Program-made: the position numbers and the translations under genes | The notes under the pieces: generated by a model | Told to the model about the DNA's origin: nothing | The model's database searches: none | Seen by the model: only the letters and a program-made list of their open reading frames with translations | In this document: one piece after another, positions 37,970-46,895 of the stretch | Numbering within the stretch: position 1 is the first letter of the stretch | Layout of the letters: each line of letters opens with the position of its first letter | Source: Rhodobacter sp. | GTDB lineage: Bacteria > Pseudomonadota > Alphaproteobacteria > Rhodobacterales > Rhodobacteraceae | NCBI GenBank assembly: GCA_020250445.1 | Contig: JADCEF010000023.1 | Coordinates: 26,132 to 90,131, forward strand | DNA length: 64,000 nt | Reading direction: 5' to 3'

Positions 37970-38736
37970 CGCAGGCCAGGACACCGGGCGGCTGGGTGGC
38001 AGTGGCCGGTCTTGGGCCGGGGTCGGCCGCGCTGATCACGCCCGAGGTGACGGCGGCCCTGGCCGCGGCGACCGATGTCGTCGGATACAGCCCCTATGTC
38101 GCCCGCATCGCCCCGCGCGCCGGGCTGACGCTGCATCCCAGCGACAACCGGGTCGAAATGGACCGCGCCCGCCACGCGCTTGACATCGCCCGCGCCGGGG
38201 GCCGCGCGGTGGTGGTGTCGTCCGGCGATCCCGGTGTCTTCGCCATGGCCGCTGCCCTGTTCGAGGCGCTGGAGGCCGAACCCGCAGACCGGCGCGACAC
38301 AGAGATCCGGGTGCTGCCCGGCATCACCGCCATGCTGGCCGCTGCCGCGCGGGCCGGGGCACCCCTGGGCCACGACTTCTGCGCCATCAACCTCAGCGAC
38401 AACCTGAAACCCTGGAGCCTGATCGAACGCCGCCTGCGGCTGGCGGCGCAGGCGGATTTCGCCATGGCCTTCTACAACCCCCGCTCCCACGCGCGGCCCG
38501 ATGGCTTTGCCCGCACGCTGGCAGTGCTGAAAGACGCCTGCGGCGATGCCCGCCCCGTGATCTTTGCGCGCAACGTCTCGCTGCCTGACGAGACGATCCG
38601 CGTCGTGCCGCTGACGCAAGCGACGCCGGACATGGCCGACATGCGCACGGTCGTCCTGGTCGGGTCCAGCCGGACGCGGATCATCGCGCGCGACGGCGCG
38701 CCAATCGTCTACACGCCGCGTTCGGTGCTGCCGTGA
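37966..38736 (+). CDS. cobJ: precorrin-3B C17-methyltransferase CobJ
   Basis: Methylates C-17 and promotes ring contraction. The 256-residue product shows VAVAGLGPGSAALITPEV, VVGYSPYVARI, VVVVSSGDPGVFAMAAALFE, VLPGITAMLAAAARAGAPLGHDF and FYNPRSHARPDGF, all typical for CobJ/CbiH. Its 3' end overlaps the convergent cobK gene by 28 bases. Confidence 0.97.
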   Translation: MTQARTPGGWVAVAGLGPGSAALITPEVTAALAAATDVVGYSPYVARIAPRAGLTLHPSDNRVEMDRARHALDIARAGGRAVVVSSGDPGVFAMAAALFEALEAEPADRRDTEIRVLPGITAMLAAAARAGAPLGHDFCAINLSDNLKPWSLIERRLRLAAQADFAMAFYNPRSHARPDGFARTLAVLKDACGDARPVIFARNVSLPDETIRVVPLTQATPDMADMRTVVLVGSSRTRIIARDGAPIVYTPRSVLP

Positions 38737-39461
38737 TCCAGCCAGTCAATCACCTGGGCCACCGTCTGCACCTCGGGCCGGGGCGGCAGGGGGGGGCGGT
38801 CGATCATCAGCACGGGCAGACCAAGCCCGCGGGCGGCGGCCAGCTTGGCCGAGGCACCCGTGCCGCCGGCGTTCTTTGCAACCACCAGATCGGCGCGATG
38901 CGCCTTCAGCAGCGCCGTGTCGCCCGCCGGATCGAAGGGGCCGCGCGCCACGATGACGGTGTGATGCGGCAGGGGCGGGGCCAAGGCCGGCGGATCAACA
39001 AGACGCAGGATGTAATGGTGCTGCGGCCGGGCTGCGAAGGCGGCAAGATGCAGGCGGCCCAGCGCCAGAAAGATCCGCCGGGCCGGGCCGGCCAGTGCCG
39101 CAACCGCAGCCGGAATGTCGGGCACAAACCGCCAGTCGTCGCCGGGCACAGGGTGCCAGGGGGCACGGCTGAGCGCGATCAGGGGCGTGCCGGTGGTTTG
39201 CGCCGCACGAACGGCGTTCCCGCTGATCTGCGCGGCAAAAGGATGTGTGGCGTCAACAAGATGCGTGACGTTGTTCACGCGGATGTAGTCCGCCAGCCCT
39301 GCCGCGCCGCCAAAGCCGCCGACCCGGGTTTCCACCGGCTGCGGCTTGGGGTCGTCCACCCGCCCGGCATAGGACAGCACGGCGGTTTCACGACGTTCGG
39401 CCAGTCTGGCCGCAAGGATGCCCGCCTCGGCCGTGCCGCCCAGGATCAGGATCTTGCGCAT
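38709..39461 (-). CDS. cobK: precorrin-6A reductase CobK
   Basis: Reduces precorrin-6A to precorrin-6B with NADPH. The 250-residue product starts with MRKILILGGTAEAGILAARLAE and has HLVDATHPFAAQISGNAVRA, RIFLALGR and VAKNAGGTGASAKLAAARGLGLPVLMI. It is the only gene of the core operon on the opposite strand. Its 3' end overlaps cobJ, and its ATG is interlocked with the cobL ATG in a single CATG. It must have its own promoter inside cobL. Confidence 0.97.
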   Translation of the reverse strand: MRKILILGGTAEAGILAARLAERRETAVLSYAGRVDDPKPQPVETRVGGFGGAAGLADYIRVNNVTHLVDATHPFAAQISGNAVRAAQTTGTPLIALSRAPWHPVPGDDWRFVPDIPAAVAALAGPARRIFLALGRLHLAAFAARPQHHYILRLVDPPALAPPLPHHTVIVARGPFDPAGDTALLKAHRADLVVAKNAGGTGASAKLAAARGLGLPVLMIDRPPLPPRPEVQTVAQVIDWLDHGSTERGV

Positions 39462-40662
39462 GTCTGAAGCCCCCCCCTGGCTGACGATCCTCGGGCTGGG
39501 CGAGGATGGACCGGAAGGCCTGCCGCCCGCAAGCCATGCCGCGCTGGCGGCGGCAGAGGTGGTGATGGGGGCGGCACGGCACCTGGCCCTGCTGCCAGGC
39601 CTGACGGCAGAGTGCATCGAATGGCCCGTGCCCTTTGCCGATGGCCTTCCCGGGCTTTTGGCACTGCGCGGGCGGCGGGTGGTGATGCTGGCCTCGGGCG
39701 ATCCGTTCTGGTTCGGCGCGGGCACATCGGTGACGCACCACCTTGCGCCGGGCGAATGGCGCGCCCTGCCGGCGCCTTCGACCTTTTCGCGCGCCGCCGC
39801 CCGGCTGGGCTGGCCTCTGGAAGACACCCTTTGCCTGGGGCTGCATGCCGCCCCGCTGACTCGGTTGCGCCCGCATCTTGACCCCGGCATGCGCCTGATC
39901 GTCCTTTTGCGCGATGGTGCGGCGGTGTCCGAGCTTGCCGGCTGTCTTGTGGCGCAAGGCGCCGGGGCCACGCGGATGACAGTGATGGAGGCGTTGGGCG
40001 GCCCGCGCGAGCGGGTCCGGGTGACGCGGGCAGACGGATTCGCCCTGACGGACATCGCCCATCCCGTGGCGGTCGCCCTGGAACCGGCCGGCGGCGCGGC
40101 GGTGCCGCACCGCGCCTCGGGGCAACCCGACAGCCTGTTCGACCATGACGGGCAGATCACCAAACAGCCCCTGCGCGCCCTGACCCTGTCAGCCCTGGCC
40201 CCGCGCCCCGGTGAGCGGCTGTGGGACATTGGCGCGGGGTCCGGTTCCGTCGCCATCGAATGGCTGCTGGCCCATCCCGCCTGTCAGGCCGTTGCCATCG
40301 AGGCGGACGCAGGCCGGGCCGACCGGCTGCGCGCCAATGCCGACCGGCTGGGCATGGACCGGCTGGGGCTGGTGCGTGGCCGCGCGCCCGAGGCTTTGGC
40401 CGGGCTTCCTACACCCGATGCCGTCTTTATCGGCGGCGGGCTGTGCGCCGCCCTGCTTTCGGCCCTGTGGCCGGTCTTGCCGCCCGGATGCCGCCTGGTC
40501 GCCAATGCCGTCACGCTGGAATCCGAGGCAGTGCTGACGCAGGCGCAGGCGACCCACGGCGGCAGCCTTCTGCGCATCGAACTGGCCGAGGCCGCGCCGC
40601 TGGGCGGCAAACGCGGCTGGAAATCGTCCTATCCGGTTGTGCAATGGAGTGTTCTGCGATGA
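39460..40662 (+). CDS. cobL: precorrin-6Y C5,15-methyltransferase (decarboxylating) CobL
   Basis: Methylates C-5 and C-15 and decarboxylates the acetate at C-12. The 400-residue product is the usual fusion: a CobE/CbiE-type tetrapyrrole methylase (ILGLGEDGPEGLP, VVMLASGDPFWFGAG) followed by a CbiT-type Rossmann methyltransferase (DIGAGSGSVAIEWLL, FIGGGL). An ATG at 39460 lies within the CATG shared with cobK. The stop overlaps cobE as TGATG-like ATGA. Confidence 0.96.
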   Translation: MSEAPPWLTILGLGEDGPEGLPPASHAALAAAEVVMGAARHLALLPGLTAECIEWPVPFADGLPGLLALRGRRVVMLASGDPFWFGAGTSVTHHLAPGEWRALPAPSTFSRAAARLGWPLEDTLCLGLHAAPLTRLRPHLDPGMRLIVLLRDGAAVSELAGCLVAQGAGATRMTVMEALGGPRERVRVTRADGFALTDIAHPVAVALEPAGGAAVPHRASGQPDSLFDHDGQITKQPLRALTLSALAPRPGERLWDIGAGSGSVAIEWLLAHPACQAVAIEADAGRADRLRANADRLGMDRLGLVRGRAPEALAGLPTPDAVFIGGGLCAALLSALWPVLPPGCRLVANAVTLESEAVLTQAQATHGGSLLRIELAEAAPLGGKRGWKSSYPVVQWSVLR

Positions 40663-41027
40663 TCGTCGCCGGTTTCGGCTTTCGTCAGGCCGCAACGGTC
40701 GAGTCGCTGCTGGATGCGCTGGACAAGGCGCGGGGCACGCAGATGCCGTCCCGTCTTGCCACCGCCGAAGACAAGGCCCTGGCACCCGTCTTTCAGTCAC
40801 TGGCAGCCCGCCTGGGCCTGCCGGGCGATGCGATAGCGCCCGAGGCGCTGGCGGTGACCGAAACCCCCACCCGGTCTGCCAGGGTCCGCGCCCTGCACGG
40901 CAGCGGTAGCCTGGCCGAAGCCGCAGCCCTGGTCGCCGCCGGACCGGGCGCGTCGCTTCTGGGGCCGCGCGCCATCTCGGCGGACCGTATGGCTGCCTGC
41001 GCGCTTGCGACAAGGACCGTTCCATGA
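40659..41027 (+). CDS. cobE: cobalamin biosynthesis protein CobE (CbiG C-terminal-like)
   Basis: A 122-residue protein related to the C-terminal domain of CbiG. The family blocks are [55 protein letters not shown] and [16 protein letters not shown]. Its exact role in the aerobic pathway is not settled; it may assist the C-11 methylation step carried out by the coupled cobM product. It overlaps cobL and cobM by four bases each. Confidence 0.9.
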   Translation: MIVAGFGFRQAATVESLLDALDKARGTQMPSRLATAEDKALAPVFQSLAARLGLPGDAIAPEALAVTETPTRSARVRALHGSGSLAEAAALVAAGPGASLLGPRAISADRMAACALATRTVP

Positions 41028-41800
41028 CCGTTCACTTCATCGGCGCCGGTCCCGGCGCGCCAGATCTTCTGACGCTGCGCGGACGCGACCTGATCGCGCA
41101 AAGTCCGGTGTGCCTTTATGCAGGCTCTCTGGTGCCGCAAGAGGTTCTGGGCCACTGCCCGCCCGGGGCCCGCATCGTCAACACCGCCCCGATGGACCTT
41201 GACGCGATCATGGCCGAGATTCTGGCCGCCGACAGGGCGGGTCAGGATGTGGCACGGCTGCATTCGGGGGATCTGTCGGTCTGGTCGGCGATGGGCGAAC
41301 AACTGCGGCGGCTGCGCGCCTTGGGCATTGCCTTTACGGTGACGCCGGGTGTTCCGTCTTTCGCCGCCGCCGCCGCCGCCCTGCAGACGGAACTCACCCT
41401 GCCGGGTCTGGCACAATCGGTGGTCTTGACGCGCACGCCGGGGCGCGCCTCGGCCATGCCGGCGGGCGAAACGCTGGCCAATTTCGCCCGCACCGGGGCC
41501 ACGCTGGCCGTGCATCTGTCGATCCACAACCTGGCACAGGTGGTGGCCGACCTGACCCCCGGTTATGGCGCGGATTGCCCGGTGGCGGTGGTTTACCGCG
41601 CCAGCTGGCCGGATCAGCTGATCGTGCGCGCCACGCTGTCCACCATCGGTGCCGCCTTGGGCGACGGGGTGGAGCGCACCGCGCTGATCCTGGTCGGCCG
41701 CGCCCTTGCCGCCGATGGTTTCAGCGACAGCCGCCTCTATGCCGCCGATTACGACCGGCGGTTCCGTCCCGGCGGTGCACGCGGACGCGCCGATGGCTGA
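41024..41800 (+). CDS. cobM: precorrin-4 C11-methyltransferase CobM
   Basis: A SAM-dependent methyltransferase acting at C-11. The 258-residue product has [53 protein letters not shown] and the [15 protein letters not shown] block, which are typical of CobM/CbiF. The C-terminus overlaps the cobB start by eight bases. Confidence 0.97.
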   Translation: MTVHFIGAGPGAPDLLTLRGRDLIAQSPVCLYAGSLVPQEVLGHCPPGARIVNTAPMDLDAIMAEILAADRAGQDVARLHSGDLSVWSAMGEQLRRLRALGIAFTVTPGVPSFAAAAAALQTELTLPGLAQSVVLTRTPGRASAMPAGETLANFARTGATLAVHLSIHNLAQVVADLTPGYGADCPVAVVYRASWPDQLIVRATLSTIGAALGDGVERTALILVGRALAADGFSDSRLYAADYDRRFRPGGARGRADG

Positions 41801-43106
41801 CCTGCCGCCCGGCCTGATGATCTCGGCCCCGGCCTCGGGCACGGGAAAGACCACGGTCATGCTGGGGCTGCTGCGGGCCCTGTCCGAAGATGGTCTGGCC
41901 GTGCAGCCGTTCAAAAGCGGGCCGGATTACATCGACCCCGCCTTTCACCGCGCAGCTGCCGGGCGCGCCAGCTTCAACCTGGACACCTGGGCGATGGACG
42001 AGGGTCTCTTGGATACGATTGCGGCCGGGGCAAGGGGCGCGGACATCTGCATCGCCGAAGGGTCGATGGGGCTTTATGATGGCGTGGCCCTGCGCGGGGC
42101 CAGCGGCACCGGGGCCAGCGCCGAAGTGACGGCGCGGATGGGCTGGCCCGTGGTGCTGGTGATCGACGCGGGCGGGCAGGCGCAATCGGCTGCCGCCGTG
42201 GCGCTGGGATTTGCGCGCTACCGGCCCGACCTGCCCTTTGCCGGCGTGATCCTGAACCGGGTCGCCAGCGCCCGGCATGAACGGCTGGCGCGGCTGGGGA
42301 TGGAGGCGGCGGGAATCACCCTTCTGGGGGCGCTGCCGCGTCGCGGCGACCTGACCCTGCCCGAACGCCACCTGGGCCTGGTGCAGGCCGCCGAACACCC
42401 CGATCTTGAAACGGCGATCACGGCCTATGCCGCCTTTTTGCGCGCGCATGTCGATCTGGCGGCGCTGCGCGGCTGTGCCGGGGCCACGCGCCAGATTCTG
42501 CCAGGGCCCCTGCCGCGCCCGCCCGCGCAGCGCATCGCGCTGGCGCAGGATGCCGCGTTTTCCTTCACCTATCCGCATCTGCTGGCCGGATGGCGCGCGG
42601 GCGGGGCGGCCATTCTGCCCTTCTCGCCCCTGGCAGATCAGGCCCCCGATCCCTCAGCAGAGCTGTGCTGGCTGCCGGGCGGATACCCCGAACTGCACGC
42701 GGGCACCCTGGCCGCCGCCGACCGGTTTCGCCAGGGGCTGCGCCGCTTTGCCGAAACGCGCCCCGTGCATGGCGAATGCGGCGGCTACATGGCGCTGGGA
42801 CAGGCGCTGATCGACAAGGACGGCAGGCGGCACCGGATGGCGGGGCTTTTGGGGCTGGTGACCAGCTACCAGACGCGGCGGATGCACCTGGGCTACCGGC
42901 GCGCCGAGCTGCTGTCAGCGCTTCCCGGCGCGGCGGCGGGCACCGCGCTGCGCGGGCATGAGTTTCACTATTCCACGATCCTGGAGCAGCCCGATGCCCC
43001 CCTTGCCCGCGTGACCGATGCCGACGGCGCCGCGGTGGCCGAGACCGGATCGCATCGCGGCCAGGTCAGCGGCACCTTCTTTCACCTGATCGCAGAGGTG
43101 CCATGA
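41793..43106 (+). CDS. cobB: hydrogenobyrinic acid a,c-diamide synthase CobB
   Basis: A glutamine-dependent amidase for the a and c acetate groups. The 437-residue product has an ATP-binding domain ([42 protein letters not shown]) and a C-terminal glutaminase domain with the nucleophile in [12 protein letters not shown]. The frame is open to 41706 within cobM; the ATG at 41793 gives the conserved N-terminus. The stop overlaps cobA as ATGA. Confidence 0.97.
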   Translation: MADLPPGLMISAPASGTGKTTVMLGLLRALSEDGLAVQPFKSGPDYIDPAFHRAAAGRASFNLDTWAMDEGLLDTIAAGARGADICIAEGSMGLYDGVALRGASGTGASAEVTARMGWPVVLVIDAGGQAQSAAAVALGFARYRPDLPFAGVILNRVASARHERLARLGMEAAGITLLGALPRRGDLTLPERHLGLVQAAEHPDLETAITAYAAFLRAHVDLAALRGCAGATRQILPGPLPRPPAQRIALAQDAAFSFTYPHLLAGWRAGGAAILPFSPLADQAPDPSAELCWLPGGYPELHAGTLAAADRFRQGLRRFAETRPVHGECGGYMALGQALIDKDGRRHRMAGLLGLVTSYQTRRMHLGYRRAELLSALPGAAAGTALRGHEFHYSTILEQPDAPLARVTDADGAAVAETGSHRGQVSGTFFHLIAEVP

Positions 43107-43831
43107 CCGGCTTTGTCTCTTTCGTCGGCTCGGGTCCGGGGGACCCCGAACTTCTGACGCTGAAGGCGGTGAACCGGCTGAAGGCGGCGGATGCGGTGCT
43201 TTATGATGATCTGTCGTCCGGCCCGATCCTGGAACATGCCCGCGCCGGGGCCGATCTGGTGGCGGTGGGCAAGCGCGCAGGCCGCCCCTCGCCCCGGCAG
43301 GATCATGTCAGCCGCCTTCTGGTGGACTATGCCGGGGCCGGTGCCCGTGTGGTGCGGCTGAAATCCGGGGACCCGGCCATCTTCGGACGGCTGGAGGAAG
43401 AGATGACGGCCCTGCGCGCCGCCGCCATTGCGTTCGAGGTGATCCCCGGCGTCACCTCGGCCACCGCCGCCGCCGCCGCCGCCCTGATACCGCTGACGCG
43501 CCGGCTGACCGCACGCCGGGTACAGTTCGTCACCGGCCACGATGTGACCGGCGCGCTGCCGGCCGATCTGAACCTGTCGGCGCTGGCAGACCCCCTTGCC
43601 ACAACCGCAGTCTTCATGCCCAAGCGCACCTTCCCGGCCCTGGTGGCGGCCCTGATCGCCCATGGCCTGCCGGCCGGGACGCCCTGTCTTCTGGCGGAAA
43701 ACGTCAGCCACCCCGACCAGCGCCTGAGCCGCGACACCATCGGCGGCCTTGCCGCGCAGCTGGCCGCGCAAGCCTCGGCCGCACCGGCGCTGATCCTCTA
43801 CGGGCCGCTGGCAGATGGCGAAATGTCGTGA
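43103..43831 (+). CDS. cobA: uroporphyrinogen-III C-methyltransferase CobA
   Basis: SUMT makes precorrin-2, the branch point from haem towards cobalamin. The 242-residue product has VSFVGSGPGDPELLTLKAVN, DLSSGPILEHARAGADLVAVGKRAG, VVRLKSGDPAIFGRLEEE and VIPGVTSATAAAA. There is no CysG-type dehydrogenase domain. It is the last gene of the operon that begins at DUF1636. Confidence 0.97.
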   Translation: MTGFVSFVGSGPGDPELLTLKAVNRLKAADAVLYDDLSSGPILEHARAGADLVAVGKRAGRPSPRQDHVSRLLVDYAGAGARVVRLKSGDPAIFGRLEEEMTALRAAAIAFEVIPGVTSATAAAAAALIPLTRRLTARRVQFVTGHDVTGALPADLNLSALADPLATTAVFMPKRTFPALVAALIAHGLPAGTPCLLAENVSHPDQRLSRDTIGGLAAQLAAQASAAPALILYGPLADGEMS

Positions 43832-43874
43832 ACCGCGATTGACGCCTTGCCGCAGCATGTTAACAAGAAGGGGT

Positions 43875-44062
43875 TCGACGGTGTCCCCCGGCTGATCCCG
43901 GGGGATGAAACGGGAAGCCGGTCCGGTGCCAGGGGCATCAAATCCGGCGCTGCCCCCGCAACGGTAGGCGAGTGAAGGCCCCCCATCGTGCCACTGCGCG
44001 ACCATGCGCGGGAAGGCGGGGCGGCCCGGGATCATCCCGCTCGCAAGCCCGGAGACCGGCCC
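43875..44062 (+). promoter_or_regulatory. second cobalamin riboswitch, upstream of the CbiM-like gene
   Basis: The aptamer core is close to consensus: GGTGTCCCCCGG...GGGGGATGAAACGGGAAGCCGG, CGCTGCCCCCGCAACGGTAGGCG, GCCACTGCGC...GCGCGGGAAGGCGGGG. The B12 box AAGCCCGGAGACCGGCC lies at 44045-44061. About 80 bases separate it from the start of the permease gene; GAACGGCAACCGGGGCC...GGCC stems there could be the expression platform. It lets cobalamin shut down the cobalt permease and probably cobF. Boundaries are approximate. Confidence 0.95.
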
Positions 44063-44142
44063 GAGAACGGCAACCGGGGCCTTTGCCCCACCTTTCATCC
44101 ATGCCGCTGCACGGGGTGTATGCGGTGCAAGGAGTCGATGAC

Positions 44143-44817
44143 ATGCATATCGAACCAGGATTGGTCGACAGCACCAAGATCGTTCTGTCCTATGCCACGG
44201 CCGCGACCGGTGCCGCCTTTGCGGCCAAACTGGCCTTTGAGCATGTCCGCGTCGATGGCCTGCCGTCGCTGATCCTGCGCGGTGCCATTGCCACGGTTCT
44301 GGTCTTTGTCTTCTTCGAGGTTTTTCCGCACATGCCCGTCGGCGTGTCCGAGGTGCACCTGATCCTGGGGTCGTCGCTGTTTCTGATCTTCGGGGCGGCA
44401 CCGACGGCAATCGGCCTGGTCGCGGGCCTGATGATCCAGTCGTTTTTCGTATCGCCTGCCGACCTGCCACAGCTTGGCATGAACGTGACCACGCTGCTGG
44501 CCGCCCTGTTCGCGATGCGGGAAGTGGCGCGGCGCGTCATTCCGGCGGACCTTGCCTATGTCGACCTGTCCTATGCGCATGTCTTCAGGCTGTCTCTGGT
44601 GTTCCAGGGGGCTATCGTATCCTGGGTCGCGTTCTGGACAATCTATGGCCAGGGTCTTTCGCCGGCGACGCTGCAGTCGGTCGCAACCTTTGGCGCGGCC
44701 TATATGACGGTCCTGCTGCTGGAACCGCTGATCGACATGGCCGTTCTGGCCGGGGCCAAGGCCCTGCGCGGCCGTCCGGGGACGGCGCTGCTGGCCAGCC
44801 GCCGCCTTTACGCCTGA
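44143..44817 (+). CDS. CbiM-like permease, probable cobalt uptake
   Basis: A 224-residue membrane protein of about six helices starting MHIEPGLVDSTKIVLSYATA, the N-terminal metal-loop signature of CbiM/NikM energy-coupling-factor permeases (Met-His at positions 1-2). Its position directly after a cobalamin riboswitch supports cobalt as substrate. The partner genes cbiN, cbiQ and cbiO are not adjacent, so either they lie elsewhere or this is one of the stand-alone variants. The ATG at 44143 is preceded by AAGGAGTCGATGAC. An upstream in-frame ATG at 44101 would bury the Met-His end. Confidence 0.85.
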   Translation: MHIEPGLVDSTKIVLSYATAATGAAFAAKLAFEHVRVDGLPSLILRGAIATVLVFVFFEVFPHMPVGVSEVHLILGSSLFLIFGAAPTAIGLVAGLMIQSFFVSPADLPQLGMNVTTLLAALFAMREVARRVIPADLAYVDLSYAHVFRLSLVFQGAIVSWVAFWTIYGQGLSPATLQSVATFGAAYMTVLLLEPLIDMAVLAGAKALRGRPGTALLASRRLYA

Positions 44818-44885
44818 TCCGTGAACAGAATCCACCGTCGGGCGTGCCCCTGCCGGGCGTGCCCGACCGGCAGCCGTGATGCCAG

Positions 44886-45650
44886 ATGATCGATCTTGCC
44901 CTGATCGGGATTGGCACGGGCAATCCTGACCATCTTACGCTGCAGGCGGTCGGGGTGTTGCAGACCTGCGACCTTGTGCTGCTGCCGCGCAAGGGCGCGG
45001 ACAAAAGCGATCTGGCAGAGTTGCGGCGACAGATCTGCAACCGCCATGCCGGTGCCGCCACGCAGATCGTCGAATTTGATCTGCCGGTCAGGGATGCCGC
45101 CACCCCCGCCTATCTGGACGGCGTCAACGCCTGGCACGATGCCATTGCCACGCTCTGGACCGGCCTGTTGCGGCACCACCTGCCGCAGGGCGGGCGCGCG
45201 GCACTGCTGGTCTGGGGCGACCCGTCGCTGTATGATTCCAGCCTGCGCATTGCCGCGCGGGTCCAATCGGGCGGTATCGACCTTGGCATTACCGTCATTC
45301 CCGGCCTGACCAGTCTGCAGCTGCTGACGGCTGTTCACGCCATTCCCCTTACCCTGCCGGGTGCCCCGGCCGTGATCACCACGGGCCGCAATCTGCGCGA
45401 AAAGGGCTGGCCTGCCGGGGCAGAGACGGTCGTTGTCATGCTGGACAGCGGCGGGGCCTTTGATGCTGTCAACCCGCAGGGCATAACCATCTACTGGGCG
45501 GCCTACCTTGGGATGCCCCACCAGATTCTGCATGCAGGCCCGCTGTTGCAAACCGGCCCGCGCATCCTGCAGGACAGGGCGGCGGCGCGGGCGCGGCACG
45601 GCTGGATCATGGACATCTATCTGTTGCGGCGCGAACCGGACGGCGACTGA
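44886..45650 (+). CDS. cobF: precorrin-6A synthase (deacetylating) CobF
   Basis: Methylates C-1 with loss of the acetyl group, a step specific to the aerobic pathway. The 254-residue product has IGIGTGNPDHLTLQAV, LVLLPRKGADKSDLAELR, LLVWGDPSLYDSSLRI and VIPGLTSLQLLTAVHAIPL, which match CobF rather than other corrin methylases. It is separated from the main operon and lies 68 bases after the CbiM-like gene, so it is probably read from the second riboswitch. Confidence 0.95.
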   Translation: MIDLALIGIGTGNPDHLTLQAVGVLQTCDLVLLPRKGADKSDLAELRRQICNRHAGAATQIVEFDLPVRDAATPAYLDGVNAWHDAIATLWTGLLRHHLPQGGRAALLVWGDPSLYDSSLRIAARVQSGGIDLGITVIPGLTSLQLLTAVHAIPLTLPGAPAVITTGRNLREKGWPAGAETVVVMLDSGGAFDAVNPQGITIYWAAYLGMPHQILHAGPLLQTGPRILQDRAAARARHGWIMDIYLLRREPDGD

Positions 45651-45850
45651 CGCGGACGAGGCGGGACCACGCGCGAGGTTGCCTTTGTTGTCGCGGTGCC
45701 TGCCGAAATCCGCACGGGCGTATATGGACGCACCCTTGCGGGCCTGCGGGCGGCAACGCCTGATACCGCCGCGACCCAACCGGGCTGTGGCCCGCTTCCC
45801 GCCCCCGCGCCGCAACAGGCACAAAGAAAAGCACCGCCGCACCGAAGGAG

Positions 45851-46630
45851 TCAGGCAGCGCGGCGGAACAGGTAGGCGTAACGATAGGCCAGGGCCACCC
45901 CGCCCGCCCCGCCGACGATATTGCCAAGGCTGACCCAGATCAGGTTCCGCGCAACCGCAGCGCCGCCGATGTCGGCACCGGCCAGAATACCGGCGGGCAG
46001 CAGATACATATTGGCGACACTGTGTTCCAACCCCAGCAGCACAAAGGCCGAAATCGGCCAGAGCAGGGCAAGGATCCGGTCCGTCGTGGACCGCGCGGAA
46101 AAGCTGAGCCAGACCGCAAGACAAACCAGCGCATTGCACAGCGCGCCGCGGACCACAGCCTCGGCTGGCCCAAGGGCGACCTTGACCTGGGCAATCCGCT
46201 GGGCGGTCGTCCCAAAGGGCGCATCCAGCAGGCCCGACAGGGCAAAGGCCACGGCCAGGGCCACGGCCCCGATCAGGTTGCCCAGATAGACCGCCGCCCA
46301 GTTGCGCAACAGCGCGGCAAGGGTGATCTTGCCGTCAACAAAAGCCATCGTCATCAAGGCATTGCCGGTGAAAAGCTCTGCCCCGCCCACCAGCACAAGG
46401 ATCAGGCCCAGCGAAAACACCACCCCGCCCAACAGGCGCGCCGGGCCGAACCCCGGATCCGCCCCCGTCATGACCATGGTATAGGCAGCGGCCCCGAACC
46501 CGATGAAGGCCCCCGCCAGAATCGCCAGCGCCAGCATCTGCCCCAGGGGCAGGGACGCCTTGGCGACACCGACCGTTTCAATCAGGTCCGCGATCTGCGC
46601 GGGCTTGTAGGCGTCGTTGCCCGAATCCAT
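45851..46630 (-). CDS. formate/nitrite transporter (FocA/NirC family)
   Basis: A pentameric channel for small monovalent anions. The 259-residue product has six hydrophobic segments and the family motifs GGAELFTGNALMTMAF, WAAVYLGNLIGA, VRGALCNALVCLAVW and LGLEHSVANMYLLPAG with the gating histidine. The anion (formate, nitrite or other) cannot be told from the sequence. The ATG at 46630 (MDSGNDAYKPAQIADLIE) gives the family length. No formate or nitrite enzyme is nearby. Confidence 0.92.
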   Translation of the reverse strand: MDSGNDAYKPAQIADLIETVGVAKASLPLGQMLALAILAGAFIGFGAAAYTMVMTGADPGFGPARLLGGVVFSLGLILVLVGGAELFTGNALMTMAFVDGKITLAALLRNWAAVYLGNLIGAVALAVAFALSGLLDAPFGTTAQRIAQVKVALGPAEAVVRGALCNALVCLAVWLSFSARSTTDRILALLWPISAFVLLGLEHSVANMYLLPAGILAGADIGGAAVARNLIWVSLGNIVGGAGGVALAYRYAYLFRRAA

Positions 46631-46895
46631 GGCCCTTTCCCCCGTCCGGCGCGGCACCCTGCTGTCGGCCCACCCTACCCTCTTTGCGCCCGTTGCCAAG
46701 ACGGCCCGGCGGGGCGATTTCGTTCGGCGGCAAGGCAATCCCGTCAGCTGCGGCACCCGCGGCCACCCTGCGGCAGCATCAGCCGCGCCGGTCCCGCCTG
46801 TCAGGGAACCTTGACGGGGGATGCCCCAGCTTCAGGTTTCGTGCCGCTGACCATGGCCGCATGCGCAACCCCGGACGGCCCCGCCCATGCCCGGA

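Noticed and set aside
43972..44142. N-terminal extension of the CbiM-like permease from upstream in-frame starts
   Set aside because: The extension would be translated from the riboswitch core and would bury the Met-His N-terminus that defines the family.
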